The translations under genes were made by a program, and so were the position numbers. Below, piece after piece: positions 1-11,373 of a DNA stretch of 64,000 bases. The notes below the pieces were generated by a model that did not search any database, was not told the DNA's origin, and was given only the letters and a program-made list of their open reading frames with translations. The stretch covers positions 43,762,464-43,826,463 of the forward strand of contig CM035162.1 of the NCBI GenBank assembly GCA_020205615.1, read 5' to 3'. Numbering within the stretch: position 1 is the first letter of the stretch; each line of letters opens with the position of its first letter. Origin of the DNA: Panax quinquefolius (taxonomy: Eukaryota; Streptophyta; Magnoliopsida; Apiales; Araliaceae).

Positions 1-1139
1 ATTACCCGACTCGTTATTAATTATAAACCACTTAATGAAACCCTTCAATGGATTAGATATCTAATTGCCAACAAGAAGGACCTTCTGGACAGACTTCATG
101 ATGCTACTATTTTCTCTAACCTTGATATGAAATCAAGGTTTTGGCTAATACAAATTAGATAACAGGATACTTATAAAACTACTTTTACCGTACCCTTTGG
201 CCATTATGAATGGAATGTTATTCCATTTGGTGTAAAAAATGGACCTTCTGAATTTCAATATATCATGAATGATATTTTTAATCATTTTACTGAATTTATT
301 ATTTGCTATATCGATGATGTCTTAATTTTCTCTTCATCTATTGAGCAACACATTAAACATTTAAATATTTTTAAAAATGTTATCATAAAAAATGGTTTGG
401 TAGTTTCTGCCCCTAAGATGAAACTTTTCCAAACAAAAATTAGATTTCTCGGACATAATATCTCCAATGGAACAATTATTCTGATTAACAGATGTATTGA
501 ATTTGCTTCTAAATTTCGGATGAAATTAAGGATACTAATCAACTACAAAGGTTTTAAGCAAAACCTTTAATTACATTCGAGATTATTATCCAAGAATCTT
601 TCCCGTGATGTTGCTATTATGTATACTCGTGAACATAAGAATCCTTTACCTTGGAATACCGAAAGCATACCGATGTAGAAAGAAAGATCAAAACCGAGGT
701 TAAAAAGAGCTACCTTGTTTCTTTTTACCTAATCTCGAATGGAAGAAGATCATTCAAACTGATGCTTCTAATACAGGATATGGTGGTATTCTAAAACAAT
801 CTAATCCTAATAGTAAAAATGAGGATCTTATCCGTTTTACTTTAGGAACTTAGAAAGGACCTTCTTTAAACTATCCTACAATTAAAAAAGAATGTCTTTC
901 AATTGTCAAATGTGTTTTAAAATTTCAGGATGATCTTTTGAATTAGCACTTTTTAATCCGAGTTGATTGTTCAGCTACAAAACAAATTTTTAAGAAGGAT
1001 GTTCAGAACTTAGCCTCTAAACAGATATTTGCTACTTGGCAAAGTACTTTATCCGTATTTGACTTTGATATTGAATATATCAAAGGAAAACATAATTCTT
1101 TACCGATTTTCTAACCGGAGAATATTTGCAAGAATGACT
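1..1139 (+). pseudogene. Unit 1 reverse transcriptase-RNase H, 5' cut by window start
   Basis: Polymerase end of the viral protease-RT-RNase H ORF. The RT catalytic box YIDDVLIFS is readable within the open stretch at 265-570. The RNase H part follows (QTDASNTGYGG region near 757-790) and the C-terminal IKGKHNS block lies near 1078-1100. The frame is broken: a TAA at 160-162 replaces a sense codon still present in unit 2, and frameshifts follow from about 515 and in 640-720. It ends at a stop overlapping the ATG of the next ORF (1134-1136), the same arrangement as in unit 2. It is a decayed copy and cannot encode an active enzyme. Confidence 0.88.
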
Positions 1140-2410
1140 AGAGAGGTAGTGGCCCCTTGGCCGGTGAGAGGCCGAGGCAAAGCTAATCTGATCTTATATA
1201 GAATTTCCTAGTCTGAATACTCAATCCAGTAATTTTTCGGCATCTTCTAGCCAACCAACAGTAAAAGATGTTCTTCTATTACCAGAACAGTACATTCCAA
1301 ATAAATATATGGAAGAAACAGTATTGATCCTTGATTAGAATGATGAGAAATGGATGAAAGATCCATGGGAGATAAAGAGACGTTATTTAATGGCTCAACA
1401 GTCTCCTCCTCGTTTCAACCAGTATCGCTATGTCTATGAACAGATTATCATTGAAACAGCATCAATGGACATTAAGCATACGCTTCATGATCCTAATAAG
1501 CCTACTAGCCCAATTCGATATAGTAAAACAACTATCAAGAACATCATGCCACTTGCTAATTGGGGTATTAATCCTTATACTACTCGTACTGTTAAATCTA
1601 GTCACACAACAGAAACTAGATACAACTATTGGGATTATATTGATTCCTTTACACAGGTATTCTATTACCAGAATCCTATCCATAATCATAGTTGGTTTAT
1701 CCGTATCTGTCCCGATGTCCTTCAAAATGAAATTCCCAATTGGTTTTTTGTTTGGTGGGATAAATTCGTTATTACTATAGAAACTTAACCAGAATAAATT
1801 CAAACAGCATTCAAAGAATGGCAAGTTGCTTATATCCATATACCAGTAAATAAAGATTTATCCATGCTAAAATTATTGGCTCATTTCATTATCCGTTTTG
1901 GTATCCCCTGGATTTGGAAATGGGATTTCCAATGCGATTATCAGAATAAGATCCCCCGTCTTAAAAGAGTATTTTTTTACTAAATGGTGGGATAAAGGAC
2001 TTAATCCTACACTACCAGAACTTCTCAAAACCGTGAAGAATCATACTCAGGTGTGCCTTGATGTTATTCCCCAAAGCCTTCCTTCACCAGTACCAATTAA
2101 TCCTTTTGTCAAAATCTAAAATGATTTAAAACAGAAGTTCCCTGACCTAACTGAAACAGAATTATTAGTTAAGACTATGGATTATATGAAAACTCAATTC
2201 TTACAATCTTTAGTTCAGGATGACAGTTCCATGAAAACTGTTAGCGATAATGAAGGATCTGAACAGGATGACAATGAATTCAGAGTCTTAGCTGGAGAAA
2301 GCCAAGAACCAGAAGAACAGGAACCCACTATGGGAGATTTTTGGGATTCTCTCACCTCCATGATTTCTGAAAAGATGGGGCAGGACAAGAAAGGAAAAGG
2401 AAAAACATAA
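1134..2410 (+). pseudogene. Unit 1 last viral ORF (position of the transactivator/inclusion-body gene)
   Basis: This ORF follows RNase H with an overlapping start and precedes the promoter region, the place of the transactivator or a comparable last gene in many caulimovirids; the function is inferred from position only. It has an Arg/Gly-rich N-terminus, a Trp/Tyr-rich middle (WNPI-like, FFVWWDKF near 1741-1770) and an acidic C-terminal tail (near 2225-2330). Breaks include TAG 1336-1338, TAA 1786-1788 and 1795-1797, a frame change at the T-run 1972-1978 and TAA 2117-2119. The TAG at 1336 and the T-run frame change also occur in unit 2, so both lesions predate the split of the two units. Confidence 0.7.
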
Positions 2411-3254
2411 AGTTATTCTCCAATAATCAGAAAAGGACAAGCACAGTGTTTCCACCATCAGAAATAAGAAGCCACTTGCTCCTTCAATTATCAGAAAACG
2501 ACGCCAGCTGTCAGCAATAATGCTCCACTCAACCGACAACCTGTCTCACGCCTTCCACTTCCTACGGCTGAGAGTTAAAGAAGAAAAGATAAGGATTACT
2601 AATCGACTCCACTAGCAAGGACACGCTTGATCCTTTCTTATCTTCTCCCTTGTATAAATTGGGATACCTCACCCATTGTTGAGGCAGAATTTTTCTTTAG
2701 ATTTTCTCTGTATCCTCTCTCTCTCTTGTAAAATATTTGATATATAAGTTTGAAGTTTGAAGATCTGCAAAGCTCTTCTATAAGTTTTAATTATTGCTTC
2801 TGTTAATTATTATGTCTCCTTACTTGAGCTTTTAGATTATTATACTGAAAACAGTAATCGTTATAAAACCACATATCAAACTGCAACAGATAATCATAAT
2901 CGTTCTTATTTTTTAGAACAATTTAACAAATCTGAACAATTTGTTGTTTTAACTAAAAATATTATACAGGAAGAAACATGTCGGCTTATAATTTTGGGAA
3001 GACCCCCAAATCAACAGTAACTATATGAGGTCATATATGTAAAAAATTATCTGCTAATATATATTTAATATGCCTTTAAACATTCATGGCATTTTATTAA
3101 ACAAGACAGAATAGGGTTAATATTTGATTAAGTAGAACATCACCCAAGTCGTGTTTTAGGACTTTGCCTTTAGCCGTGTTATGGCGTTGTGGCTTTTATC
3201 CTCAAAAAATAATTGATAGACATGCTTAATCATGTGCTCCCCCGATCCTGCTCT
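2411..3254 (+). promoter_or_regulatory. Unit 1 viral intergenic region: promoter and leader
   Basis: Non-coding region between the last ORF and the primer site. A TATA box (TATAAA 2653-2658) lies about 240 bp after the last ORF, followed by a CT-rich stretch (2705-2728). A short ORF (2812-2835) lies in the leader. The same region recurs at 7871-8715 in unit 2. The unit ends abruptly at 3254/3255, where leader sequence joins the middle of the coat ORF. Compared with unit 3 this junction removes the primer site, the movement-protein ORF and the start of the coat ORF (about 2.3 kb). Confidence 0.7.
2784..3020 (+). other. Open frame without ATG in the viral leader
   Basis: A 78-codon frame open from a TAA at 2781-2783 to a TAA at 3018-3020. 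Its composition (rich in Asn, Tyr, Gln, Thr) resembles the other viral ORFs. It has no ATG near its start; candidate non-AUG starts are ATT at 2790 and 2793. A seven-codon ORF (2812-2835) overlaps it in another frame. Unit 2 carries the same frame from about 8244 with an in-frame TAG near 8430. A short ORF before a non-AUG coding start is known from rice tungro bacilliform virus, where ribosome shunting is used. Whether this frame was ever translated is inference. Confidence 0.35.
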
Positions 3255-4401
3255 ACCGGCATTCTTAAAGGATGGTGGGAAAATGTACTTAATGAAAGAC
3301 AGAGAACTGAAATTCTTCAATCCTATAAGAATGAAATAGACCCTATTACTAAACTTGAAACCAAAAGAGAAGATGTTTGTTACACTCTTGTTCAAGCTGT
3401 TCTTCATCATTTTGTTGGACCAGGAATTATGAATACTGATAGGAGTAGAGAACTCTTACAGAACCTTCGTTGTCCATCCTCAACTCATTTTAGATGGTAT
3501 AAGGATGTCTTTTTAATGAAAGTTATGCAAAGATCAAATGCCAACAGTGAACATTGGAAAGCCAAATTTATTGATGGACTTCCTACTTTCTTTGCTGAAA
3601 AAGTCTATAAGAAATTAAGAGATAAACATGACCGTATGAGTATCCCTTATGACCAGTATTCCTATGGCCATCTTATTTCAGTAATTATTGAGGAAGGATT
3701 ATCATTATGCAATGATATGAAACTTCAACAACTTATGAAAAAATAGAATCTCACCAAAAGACATGAGATAGGAGAATTTTGCGATCAATTCTCTTATGAT
3801 ATAAAATTACAGTATCCCCAAAAGACTAAAAAACAGCAAAGTTCTAAACCTTCTAGACCTCACTAAAGACGTTCTTCTAGAAAATCTTTTAATGACAAAA
3901 CCCCTGAAAATCCTAAGAGGAAGAAAAACACCAGTAGTAAAAAAGATAAATCTAAAATTCAATGTTATAAATGTGGTAAAACAGGACACTTTGCTAATAA
4001 ATGCAAATCAAAATTAAAACAGAAACTTAATGAAATGTCTCTTGATGAAGACATTCAACAACAAATTCTTAATTGTTTATCAGGCTGATTCAGAACCTAG
4101 TTCGGATGATGATTTAGCTAAAAACTATTCTGAATCTGGCAATGATTCTGGTGAGGATCAATGTCAATCCTGCACAATTAAAAACAACTGTAATACAACT
4201 ACTGAAGCAGACTATTGGAAAGCTATCGTCGAAATGAATGGCTTGGATATTGGAGGACCCAGTATTAATGTCTTAATGAGAGACACCCAAAAATCCCTTC
4301 TCGACTTAGCTGACCAAATTAAAGATCCAGAAGTTAAATTAAAATTTTTGGAAGCCTGTTATAAAAATCAAAAAACAGAAGAAATTCTTCCCATTGAATA
4401 A
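3255..4401 (+). pseudogene. Unit 2 coat protein/gag ORF, 5' truncated
   Basis: Gag-like coat protein: a core with GILKGWWENVLNERQ at the start, a basic Lys/Arg/Ser-rich region (about 3830-3950), the zinc knuckle CYKCGKTGHFANKC at 3963-4004 (C-X2-C-X4-H-X4-C), and an acidic C-terminus to a TAA at 4399-4401. Zinc-knuckle coat proteins package the pregenomic RNA in caulimovirids. Its N-terminal part is missing because of the junction at 3254/3255. Breaks: TAG 3744-3746, TAA in the basic region near 3864, and a small deletion near 4084 that changes frame (the copy at 34902 keeps two extra bases). The next ORF starts seven bases downstream. Confidence 0.85.
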
Positions 4402-4407
4402 TATAGC

Positions 4408-6601
4408 ATGAGAGAGGTTATAAAACACATTCAAGACGTTTCTACTACTGAAAAGCCCACTACTGTCCAGGACCTCAAAGGTGAATTAAGTATTTTAAAA
4501 TCTGAAATAAAACAATTACAAAATACTAATGTTATTATTTTCCAGGATTTAAATAATATTAAACAACAGTTAAATCATAAACAAGATAATAATATTGGAT
4601 CCTCTAAAATCGAATCTTCGGATAAACCTAAGTCTTCTGAACAATATTTAATGCTTATGAATCAAGTAGTCTTTCAGAAATGGTATATCAGAATTACCTT
4701 TATTATTAAATCGGATTTTATCATTAAAGATGTCGTTGCCCTAGTGGATAGTGGTGTCGACATGAACTGTATTCAGGAAGGATTAATTCCTACTAAATAC
4801 ATCCAGAAAACCACTCAATCTTTAACTAGTGCAAGTGGTAATACTATGAATATTAAATATAAAATTCCTGAAGCCTTAATCTGCAATGAAGGTTTATGTT
4901 TACCTACTTCTTTTGTTCTTATCCGTAACATGAATCAAAGTATCATTTTAGGCACCCCTTTCTTGTGTCTTTTAATGCCTATTTCAAAAATTGATACTTT
5001 AGGTATTCATACTACTCTTAACAACAGACATATTGTGTTTGAATTTATAACAGAACCATATACTAAAGAATTAAATCAAGTTAAGCACATGATTTATTCT
5101 AAAGAAAAACAGATAAATTTTATCCAAAAAGAAATAAAATTCCTAACAACAGAACAGAGAATTTTACAACCTTCTTTACAGGAAAAAATAAAATTAATCC
5201 ATAAAACTCTTCAAGTTGAAATTTGTAGTGATATCCCGAATGCTTTCTGGAATAGGAAGAAACACATTATTTCTCTTCCTTATATCCCTAATTTTAATGA
5301 AAAAAAATATTCCTACTAAATCTCGACCTAGTCAGATGAAGAAAGAGTATTTGCTCCTTTGCAAAGCTGAAATTGAGTCTCTTAAACAGAAAAAAATTAA
5401 TAAAGCCCAGTACTTCTCCCTGGAGATGTACAGCATTCTATGTTAATAAGAACTCAGAAATTGAACGAGGAATTACCCGACTCGTTATTAATTATAAACC
5501 ACTTAATGAAACCCTTCAATGGATTAGATATCTAATTGCCAACAAGAAGGACCTTCTGGACAGACTTCATGATGCCACTATTTTCTCTAAATTTGATATG
5601 AAATCAGGGTTTTGGCAAATACAAATTAGAGAACAGGATACTTACAAAACTGCTTTTACCGTACCCTTTGGCCATTATGAATGGAATGTTATTCCATTTG
5701 GTGTAAAAAACGGACCTTCTAAATTTCAACATATCATGAATGATATTTTCAATCATTTTACTAAATTTATTATTTGCTATATCGATGATGTCTTAATTTT
5801 CTCTTCATCTATTGAACAACACATTAAACATTTAAATATTTTTTAAAATGTTATCATAAAAAATGGTTTGGTAGTTCTGCCCCTAAGATGAAACTTTTCC
5901 AAACAAAAATTAGATTTCTCGGACATAATATATCCAATGGAACTATTATTCCGATTGAGAGATGTATTGAATTTGCTTCTAAATTTCCAGATGAAATTAA
6001 GGATACTAATCAACTGCAAAGGTTTTTAGGCAGCCTTAATTACATTCGAGATTATTATCTAAATCTTTCCCAGGATGCTGCTATTATGTATACTCGGTTA
6101 CGTAAGAATCCTTTACCTTGGACTACTGACCATACTGATGCAGTAAGAAAGATCAAAACCAAGGTTAAACAGCTACCTTGTCTTTCTTTACCTAATCCTG
6201 AATGGAAGAAGATCGTTCAAACTGATGCTTCTAATACAGGATATGGTGGTATTCTAAAATAATCTAATCCTAATAGTAAAAATGAGGATTTTATCCGTTT
6301 TACTTTAGGAACTTGGAAAGGACCTTCTTTAAACTATCCTATAATTAAAAAAGAATATCTTTCAATTGTCAAATGTGTTTTAAAATTTCAGGATGATCTT
6401 TTGAATAAGCACTTTTTAATCCGAGTTGATTGTTTAGCTACAAAACAAATTTTTAAGAAAGATGTTCAGAACTTAGCCTCTAAACAGATATTTGCTACTT
6501 GGCAAAGTACTTTATCCGTATTTGACTTTGATATTGAATATATCAAAGGAAAACATAATTCTTTACCAGATTTTCTAACCAGAGAATATTTGCAGGAATG
6601 A
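4408..6601 (+). pseudogene. Unit 2 protease-reverse transcriptase-RNase H ORF
   Basis: The most complete viral polymerase here. It starts at ATG 4408. A coiled-coil-like N-terminus (4480-4600) is followed by a retropepsin domain with the VDSGVDMN active-site motif (about 4744-4770), RT with SGFWQIQ, GHYEWNVIPFG and YIDDVLIFS (5600-5800), the RT connection (QLQRFLGSLNYIRDYY) and RNase H (QTDASNTGYGG near 6215-6250, IKGKHNSLPDF near 6541-6572). There is no integrase, as expected for a pararetrovirus. It is broken by homopolymer or single-base frame changes near 5305, 5400-5415 and 5840-5880 and by a TAA at 6260-6262. The stop at 6599-6601 overlaps the next ATG (6598) by four bases. Confidence 0.92.
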
Positions 6602-7870
6602 CTAGTAGAGGCCGTGGCCCCGATCAGCGAGGCCGAGGCAAAGCTAATCTGTACTATACAGAATTTCCTAGTCTGAATACTCAATCCAGTAATTCTTCGG
6701 CATCTTCTAGCCAACCAACAGTAAAAGATGTTCTTCTATTACCAGAACAGTACATTCCAAATAAATATATGGAAGAAACAGTATTGATCCTTGATTAGAA
6801 TGATGAGAAATGGATGAAAGATCCATGGGAGATAAAGAGACGTTATTTAATGGCTCAACAGTCTCCTCCTCGTTTCAACCAGTATCGCTAAGTCTATGAA
6901 CAGATTATCATTGAAACAGCATCAATGGACATTAAGCATACGCTTCATGATCCTAATAAGCCTACCAGCCCAATTCAATATAGTAAAACAACTATCAAGA
7001 ACATCATGCCACTTGCTAATTGGGGTATTAATCCTCATACTATTCGTACTGTTGAATCTAGTCACACAACAGAAACTATATACAGCTATTGGGATTATAT
7101 TGATTCCTTTACACATGTATTCTATTACCAGAATCCTATCCATAATCATAGTTGGTTTATCCGTATCTGTCCCGATGTCCTTAAAAATGAAATTCCCAAT
7201 TGGTTTTTTGTTTGGTGGGATAAATTTGGTATTACTATAGAAACTTTACCAGAATCAATTCAAACAGCATTCAAAGAATGGCAAGTTGTTTATGCCTATA
7301 TACCAGTAAATAAAGATTTATCCATGATTAAATTATTGGCCCATTTCATTATCCGTTTTGGTATCTCTTGGATCTAGAAATGGGATTTCCAATGCGATAA
7401 TCAGAATAAGATCCCCCGTCTTAAAAGAGTATTTTTTTACTAAATGGTAGGATAAAGGACTTAATCCTACACTACCATAACTTCTCAAAACCGTGAAGAA
7501 TCATACTCAGACGTGCCTTGATGTTATTCCCCAAAGCCTTCCTTCACCAGTACCAGTTAATCCTTTTATCAAAATCCAAAATGATTTAAAACAGAAGTTC
7601 CCTGACCTAACTGAAACAGAATTATTAGTTAAGACTATGGATTATATGAAAACCCAATTCTTACAATCTTTAGTTCAGGATGACAGTTCCATGAAAACTG
7701 TTAACGATAATGAAGGATCTGAACAGGATGACAATGAATTCAGAGTCTTAGCTGGAGAAAGCCAAGAACCAGAAGAACAGGAACCCACTATGAGAGATTT
7801 TTGGGATTCTCTCACCTCCATGATTTCTGAAAAGATGGAGCACGACAAGAAAGGAAAAGGAAAAACATAA
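6598..7870 (+). pseudogene. Unit 2 last viral ORF
   Basis: Counterpart of the ORF at 1134-2410. It starts at ATG 6598, overlapping the polymerase stop. The N-terminus is Arg/Gly-rich (RGRGPDQRGRG), the central part is aromatic (FFVWWDKFG near 7202-7230), and the C-terminal part is acidic with EEQEPTMRDFWDS near 7765-7815. Breaks: TAG 6796-6798 (shared with unit 1), TAA 6889-6891 (not shared), TAG 7375-7377, a frame change at the T-run 7432-7438 (shared), and further stops near 7446 and 7478. Shared lesions show that units 1 and 2 descend from an already defective copy. Function is inferred from position only. Confidence 0.7.
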
Positions 7871-8719
7871 ATTTATTCTTCAATAATCAGAAAAGGACAA
7901 GCACAGTGTTTCCACCATCAGAAATAAGAAGCCACTTGCTCCTTCAATTATCAAAAAACGACGCCAGCTGTCAGCAATAATGCTCCACTCAACCGACAAC
8001 CTATCTCACGCCTTCCACTTCCTACGGCTGAGAGTTAAAGAAGAAAAGATAAGGATTACTGATCGACTCCACTAGAAAGGACACGCCTGATCCTTTCTTA
8101 TCTTCTCCCTTGTATAAATTGAGATACCTCACCCATTGTTGAGGCAGAATTTTTCTTTAGATTTTCTCTGTATCCTCTCTCTCTCTCTTGTAAAATATTT
8201 GATATATAAGTTTGAAGTTTGAAGATCTGCAAATCTCTTCTGTAAGTTTTAATTATTGCTTCTGTTAATTATTATGTCTCCTTACTTGAGCTTTTAGATT
8301 ATCATACTAAAAACAGTAATCGTTATAAAACCGCATATCAAACTGCAATAGATAATCATAATCGTTCTTATTTTTTAGAACAGTTTAACAAATCTGAACA
8401 ATTTGTTGTTTTAACTAAAAACGCTATATAGGAACAAACATGCCAGCTAATAATTTTTGGAAATCCCCAAATCAACAGTAACTATATGAGATCATATATG
8501 TAATAATTTATCTGCTAATATATATTTAATATGCCTTTAAACATTCATGCCATTTTATTAGACAAGACAGAATAGGGTTAATATTTGATTAAGTGGAACG
8601 TCACCCAAGTCGTGTTTTAGGACTTTGCCTTTAGCCGTGTTATGGCGTTGTGGCTTTTATCCTCTGTAAATCATTGACAGACGTGCTTAATCATGTGTTC
8701 CCCCGATCCTGCTCTCCTT
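7871..8719 (+). promoter_or_regulatory. Unit 2/3 viral promoter and leader region
   Basis: Matches 2411-3254 of unit 1. TATA box 8113-8118, CT-rich stretch about 8165-8189, then an AT-rich leader with a short ORF near 8273. About 600 bp separate the TATA box from the primer site at 8720, a leader length typical of pregenomic RNAs in this family. Unlike unit 1, this region continues into the primer site and movement-protein ORF, so this junction is a true head-to-tail join of two genome units. Confidence 0.7.
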
Positions 8720-8735
8720 TGGTATCAGAGCCATG
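8720..8735 (+). promoter_or_regulatory. Viral primer-binding site (initiator tRNA-Met)
   Basis: TGGTATCAGAGCCATG is complementary to the 3' end of plant initiator tRNA-Met, the minus-strand primer of caulimovirids. By convention it marks position 1 of the genome. It lies 66 bases before the movement-protein ATG and is the only virus copy of the site in the window; unit 1 lost it at its 3254/3255 junction. Confidence 0.9.
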
Positions 8736-8801
8736 TTTAGTTTATTGTCATATTAATGAATATATTACCTATAAATTATGCATATATGGTCACTTTGAAA
8801 A

Positions 8802-9875
8802 ATGACTGATTTTTCTACCTCTTTCGTAACAACTGTAGCCAATGCTTCAGCTTCTACCTTAGAAGCAACCAAACTTATTGCCTATCAGGATGTCAAGGAA
8901 TCCTTTAATAAATGGACCATTCCTAAAATCATACCAGAAATAATTTATAAAATTGGAACTTTTGATTTTATCAGTAAAACAATAATTAAGACCTTTGAAC
9001 ATGCTGTTCCTTTACAGAATAATGATGAAATTTTATATTTATTGCATGTTGAAGACTTATATCCTTCTTTGCAAAAATATAAATATGTTCATATAGGACT
9101 TGTCCAAGTAGCTTTTAAGCCTTTGACTTTACTTGGCCAAAATACCAGTATTCAATGCACACTTAGAGATGGTAGATGTCTTAACTGGAAAGCCTCTCTT
9201 ATGGGTGCTATTGAAACCAGCCTTGCTCATAGACCAGTATATTTCTATATTTATTCGAATTTAAGTGTGGCCTTAACTGATAATAATTTGTCAAAAATTT
9301 TAGAGATGAGAATTATATCTCATGGCTTTGAGTATCTACCCGGATCTCCTCATTTTGCCATATTATTCTGTATTCATCTTAAAGTTTTAACTACTTTAAA
9401 CCCTTATATCCGAAAACAAAGCCAACAAGGACATACTGTCCTTATAGACATTAATCTTTTTAGTAATCAAGTGGTTATTCCCAGAATGATCCCTTGGGAA
9501 GAAATAACTTTCCCAAAGCAATGGCAGATTACTAACGCCGTTCCTACCAGGCCTATAATTAGACAATCCATAAAGGATGTTGTCCAAACCAATAATGGAA
9601 ATGTTTATTTAAAATTTTAGAGACCTTTCACCCGAAGTCGATCTATTAATAATGTCTCTTATAATATTGATTTTCCCGAATCATCTAGACAATTTGTGTC
9701 TGATCCTTTAGAATCTGTTTATCAAGAGTCCAAAAATCCCAGTAATGAGTCTGTTAAAAATGAAGACTTTCATATTTTTGAGAATCAAATACCTCATGGT
9801 ATTTATGAAACAAATACTCCTCAAAACAGAAGACCTTATAGTCCAACTGCTAGTGATATGAATTTTGAATGTTAA
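8802..9875 (+). pseudogene. Viral movement protein ORF (unit 3)
   Basis: First ORF after the primer site, 357 sense codons with one in-frame TAG at 9618-9620 and a TAA at 9873-9875. The middle (about residues 110-215) has the pattern of the 30K movement-protein superfamily: RDGRCLNWKASLMG followed by hydrophobic strands and a conserved Gly (SHGFEYLPG). 30K proteins line plasmodesmata and carry virus from cell to cell. Apart from the single nonsense codon the frame is remarkably clean compared with units 1 and 2. The TAA overlaps the ATG of the next ORF (9875) by one base, a normal caulimovirid arrangement. The family call rests on position and motif pattern. Confidence 0.8.
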
Positions 9876-10925
9876 TGGATTTTTCTCCTAATAGTAAAAT
9901 TCGTCAATGTTTAAATCAGAAATTCATGCAGGAAAAATACCAGAATTTCAAAAATTGGTATTTCCAAAATCATAATAATAAAAAATTAGAAGATATTAAA
10001 GCTAATTATTATGATTATCTGAACAAAAACTAGTGTATTTTGTCTTTTACTAAATATTATGATTTTGTTTCAAAGTCAGAACTTTACACTGAAAATCAAC
10101 TGAATGTTTTAACTGGAATCCAGAAATATTGGATTACCACAAATGGTAATATAATACAATCTATCCATCCGCCTCATAAGTCTCTTGAACTTAGCTCAAG
10201 AAATGAAAATTTAAAACCCTTAGTTATCAATCCATATGTTGATATTTCTGAAACACCCCGTCAACATGAAGAGGTAAAAATAAAAGATATTTTACCCTTG
10301 TCTAAACAGAATAACTATATTAATTTATTCCTTCAAACTTTAGGAAAACAGTTAACCAGGATTGAAGAACAAATTAATCATATTAATGATAATTGTCACG
10401 TCACTCCACAAAAGCTTGATCTCCAACCTGTAACCATTAAACCACCTTTAGAAGTTAGTAATTTTAAAATGAAATCTTCTAAACCTGATAATGAGTTTAT
10501 TGATAATCTTTTAAATAAAATGAAAGATTTAAACCTTACAACTGCATCTACGTCTCAGATTAACATGATGTCTGGACAGCCTTCTTCACACACCAGTAAT
10601 AATAATGCTGATACTGATAATGATGGAGAAGATTCCGATTCTATTTCTCCTATTCATATTTTTGAAATCCAGAATAACTTTCAGGAGATGCAAAATGTTA
10701 ATAAACCCACTTACAGTCACAAACCTATAAATCGTATGGCTTTATCTGGACCTAGTAGGTATTATTACCCCAGACCCACTCCTCAAGATATTCTGTATGA
10801 AGAAGACTTTCTTCATTATCAAAAATCTTACCATGGTAAAATCATTTATGAGTGAAATATTGATGGTAAGACAGAATATCAAATTTTTGAAACCATTCAT
10901 CATATCATGATGTATGCAACAGTCT

Positions 10926-10929
<4 letters not shown>
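9875..10929 (+). pseudogene. Viral coat protein ORF, N-terminal part (unit 3)
   Basis: Starts at ATG 9875, overlapping the movement-protein stop. The predicted N-terminus is Asn/Lys-rich with a coiled-coil-like stretch (about 10330-10390), then an acidic Asn/Asp region (about 10600-10650) and the start of the gag-like core (PRPTPQDILYEEDF). Breaks: TAG 10031-10033 and TGA 10853-10855; the copy at 13674-13855 has TGG at the second place. The viral sequence stops at about 10929, where it changes base for base into an AAT microsatellite. The same viral sequence continues at 33998 after the second copy. Confidence 0.8.
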
Positions 10930-10976
<47 letters not shown>

Positions 10977-10980
10977 GTAC

Positions 10981-11011
<31 letters not shown>

Positions 11012-11033
11012 AATAACAACAACAATAATAATA

Positions 11034-11085
<52 letters not shown>

Positions 11086-11100
11086 GTAATAAATAATAAT
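10929..11100. repeat. AAT microsatellite with interruptions
   Basis: About 170 bp of AAT/TAA triplets with AGT, ACT and AAC interruptions. It begins exactly where the viral coat ORF is broken, so it marks an insertion or repair junction. Poly-Ile and poly-Asn reading frames here are artefacts of the repeat. Confidence 0.95.
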
Positions 11101-11185
11101 CCTTGCAAAATAATAGCAACTAGGCCCTGTGTGCTCGGGTGGTCATTGGATCAATATTCCAAACCTGGAGGTCTTGGGTTCAAAT

Positions 11186-11246
<61 letters not shown>

Positions 11247-11331
11247 TTTTCAAAATTTCTTATCAAACTAAATAAAATACTAAACAAATCTCAATATTAA
11301 ACTAAATATATATAAAGTAACTATGAATATT

Positions 11332-11373
<42 letters not shown>

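Larger units (their letters stand above)
1..10929 (+). mobile_element. Endogenous pararetrovirus (Caulimoviridae) tandem array
   Basis: Three head-to-tail partial units. Unit 1 (1-3254) runs from RT to the leader region. Unit 2 (3255-8715) runs from mid coat-protein ORF to the leader. Unit 3 (8716-10929) runs from the primer-binding site to mid coat-protein ORF. Units 1 and 2 are the same sequence for more than 3 kb with scattered substitutions and indels. Together with the 33998-34073 segment they give a unit of about 7.7 kb, within the family's usual size. There are no integrase motifs and no LTRs; the repeats are tandem, as in integrated pararetroviruses. A separate movement-protein ORF, coat ORF, protease-RT ORF and final ORF recall cavemo/solendovirus-type genomes, but the genus is not assigned. 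All ORFs are broken. Confidence 0.9.

Noticed and set aside
7425..7445. T-run in the last viral ORF as a programmed frameshift site
   Set aside because: The change needed is +1 and the zero-frame codons do not form the usual -1 slippery heptamer; a shared old mutation is simpler, though noted as a finding.
10914..11119. Poly-Ile, poly-Asn and poly-Leu ORFs over the AAT/ATT arrays (also at 29994-30302, 31635-32077, 32994-33396)
   Set aside because: They are translations of triplet microsatellites in all frames and have no gene-like sequence.
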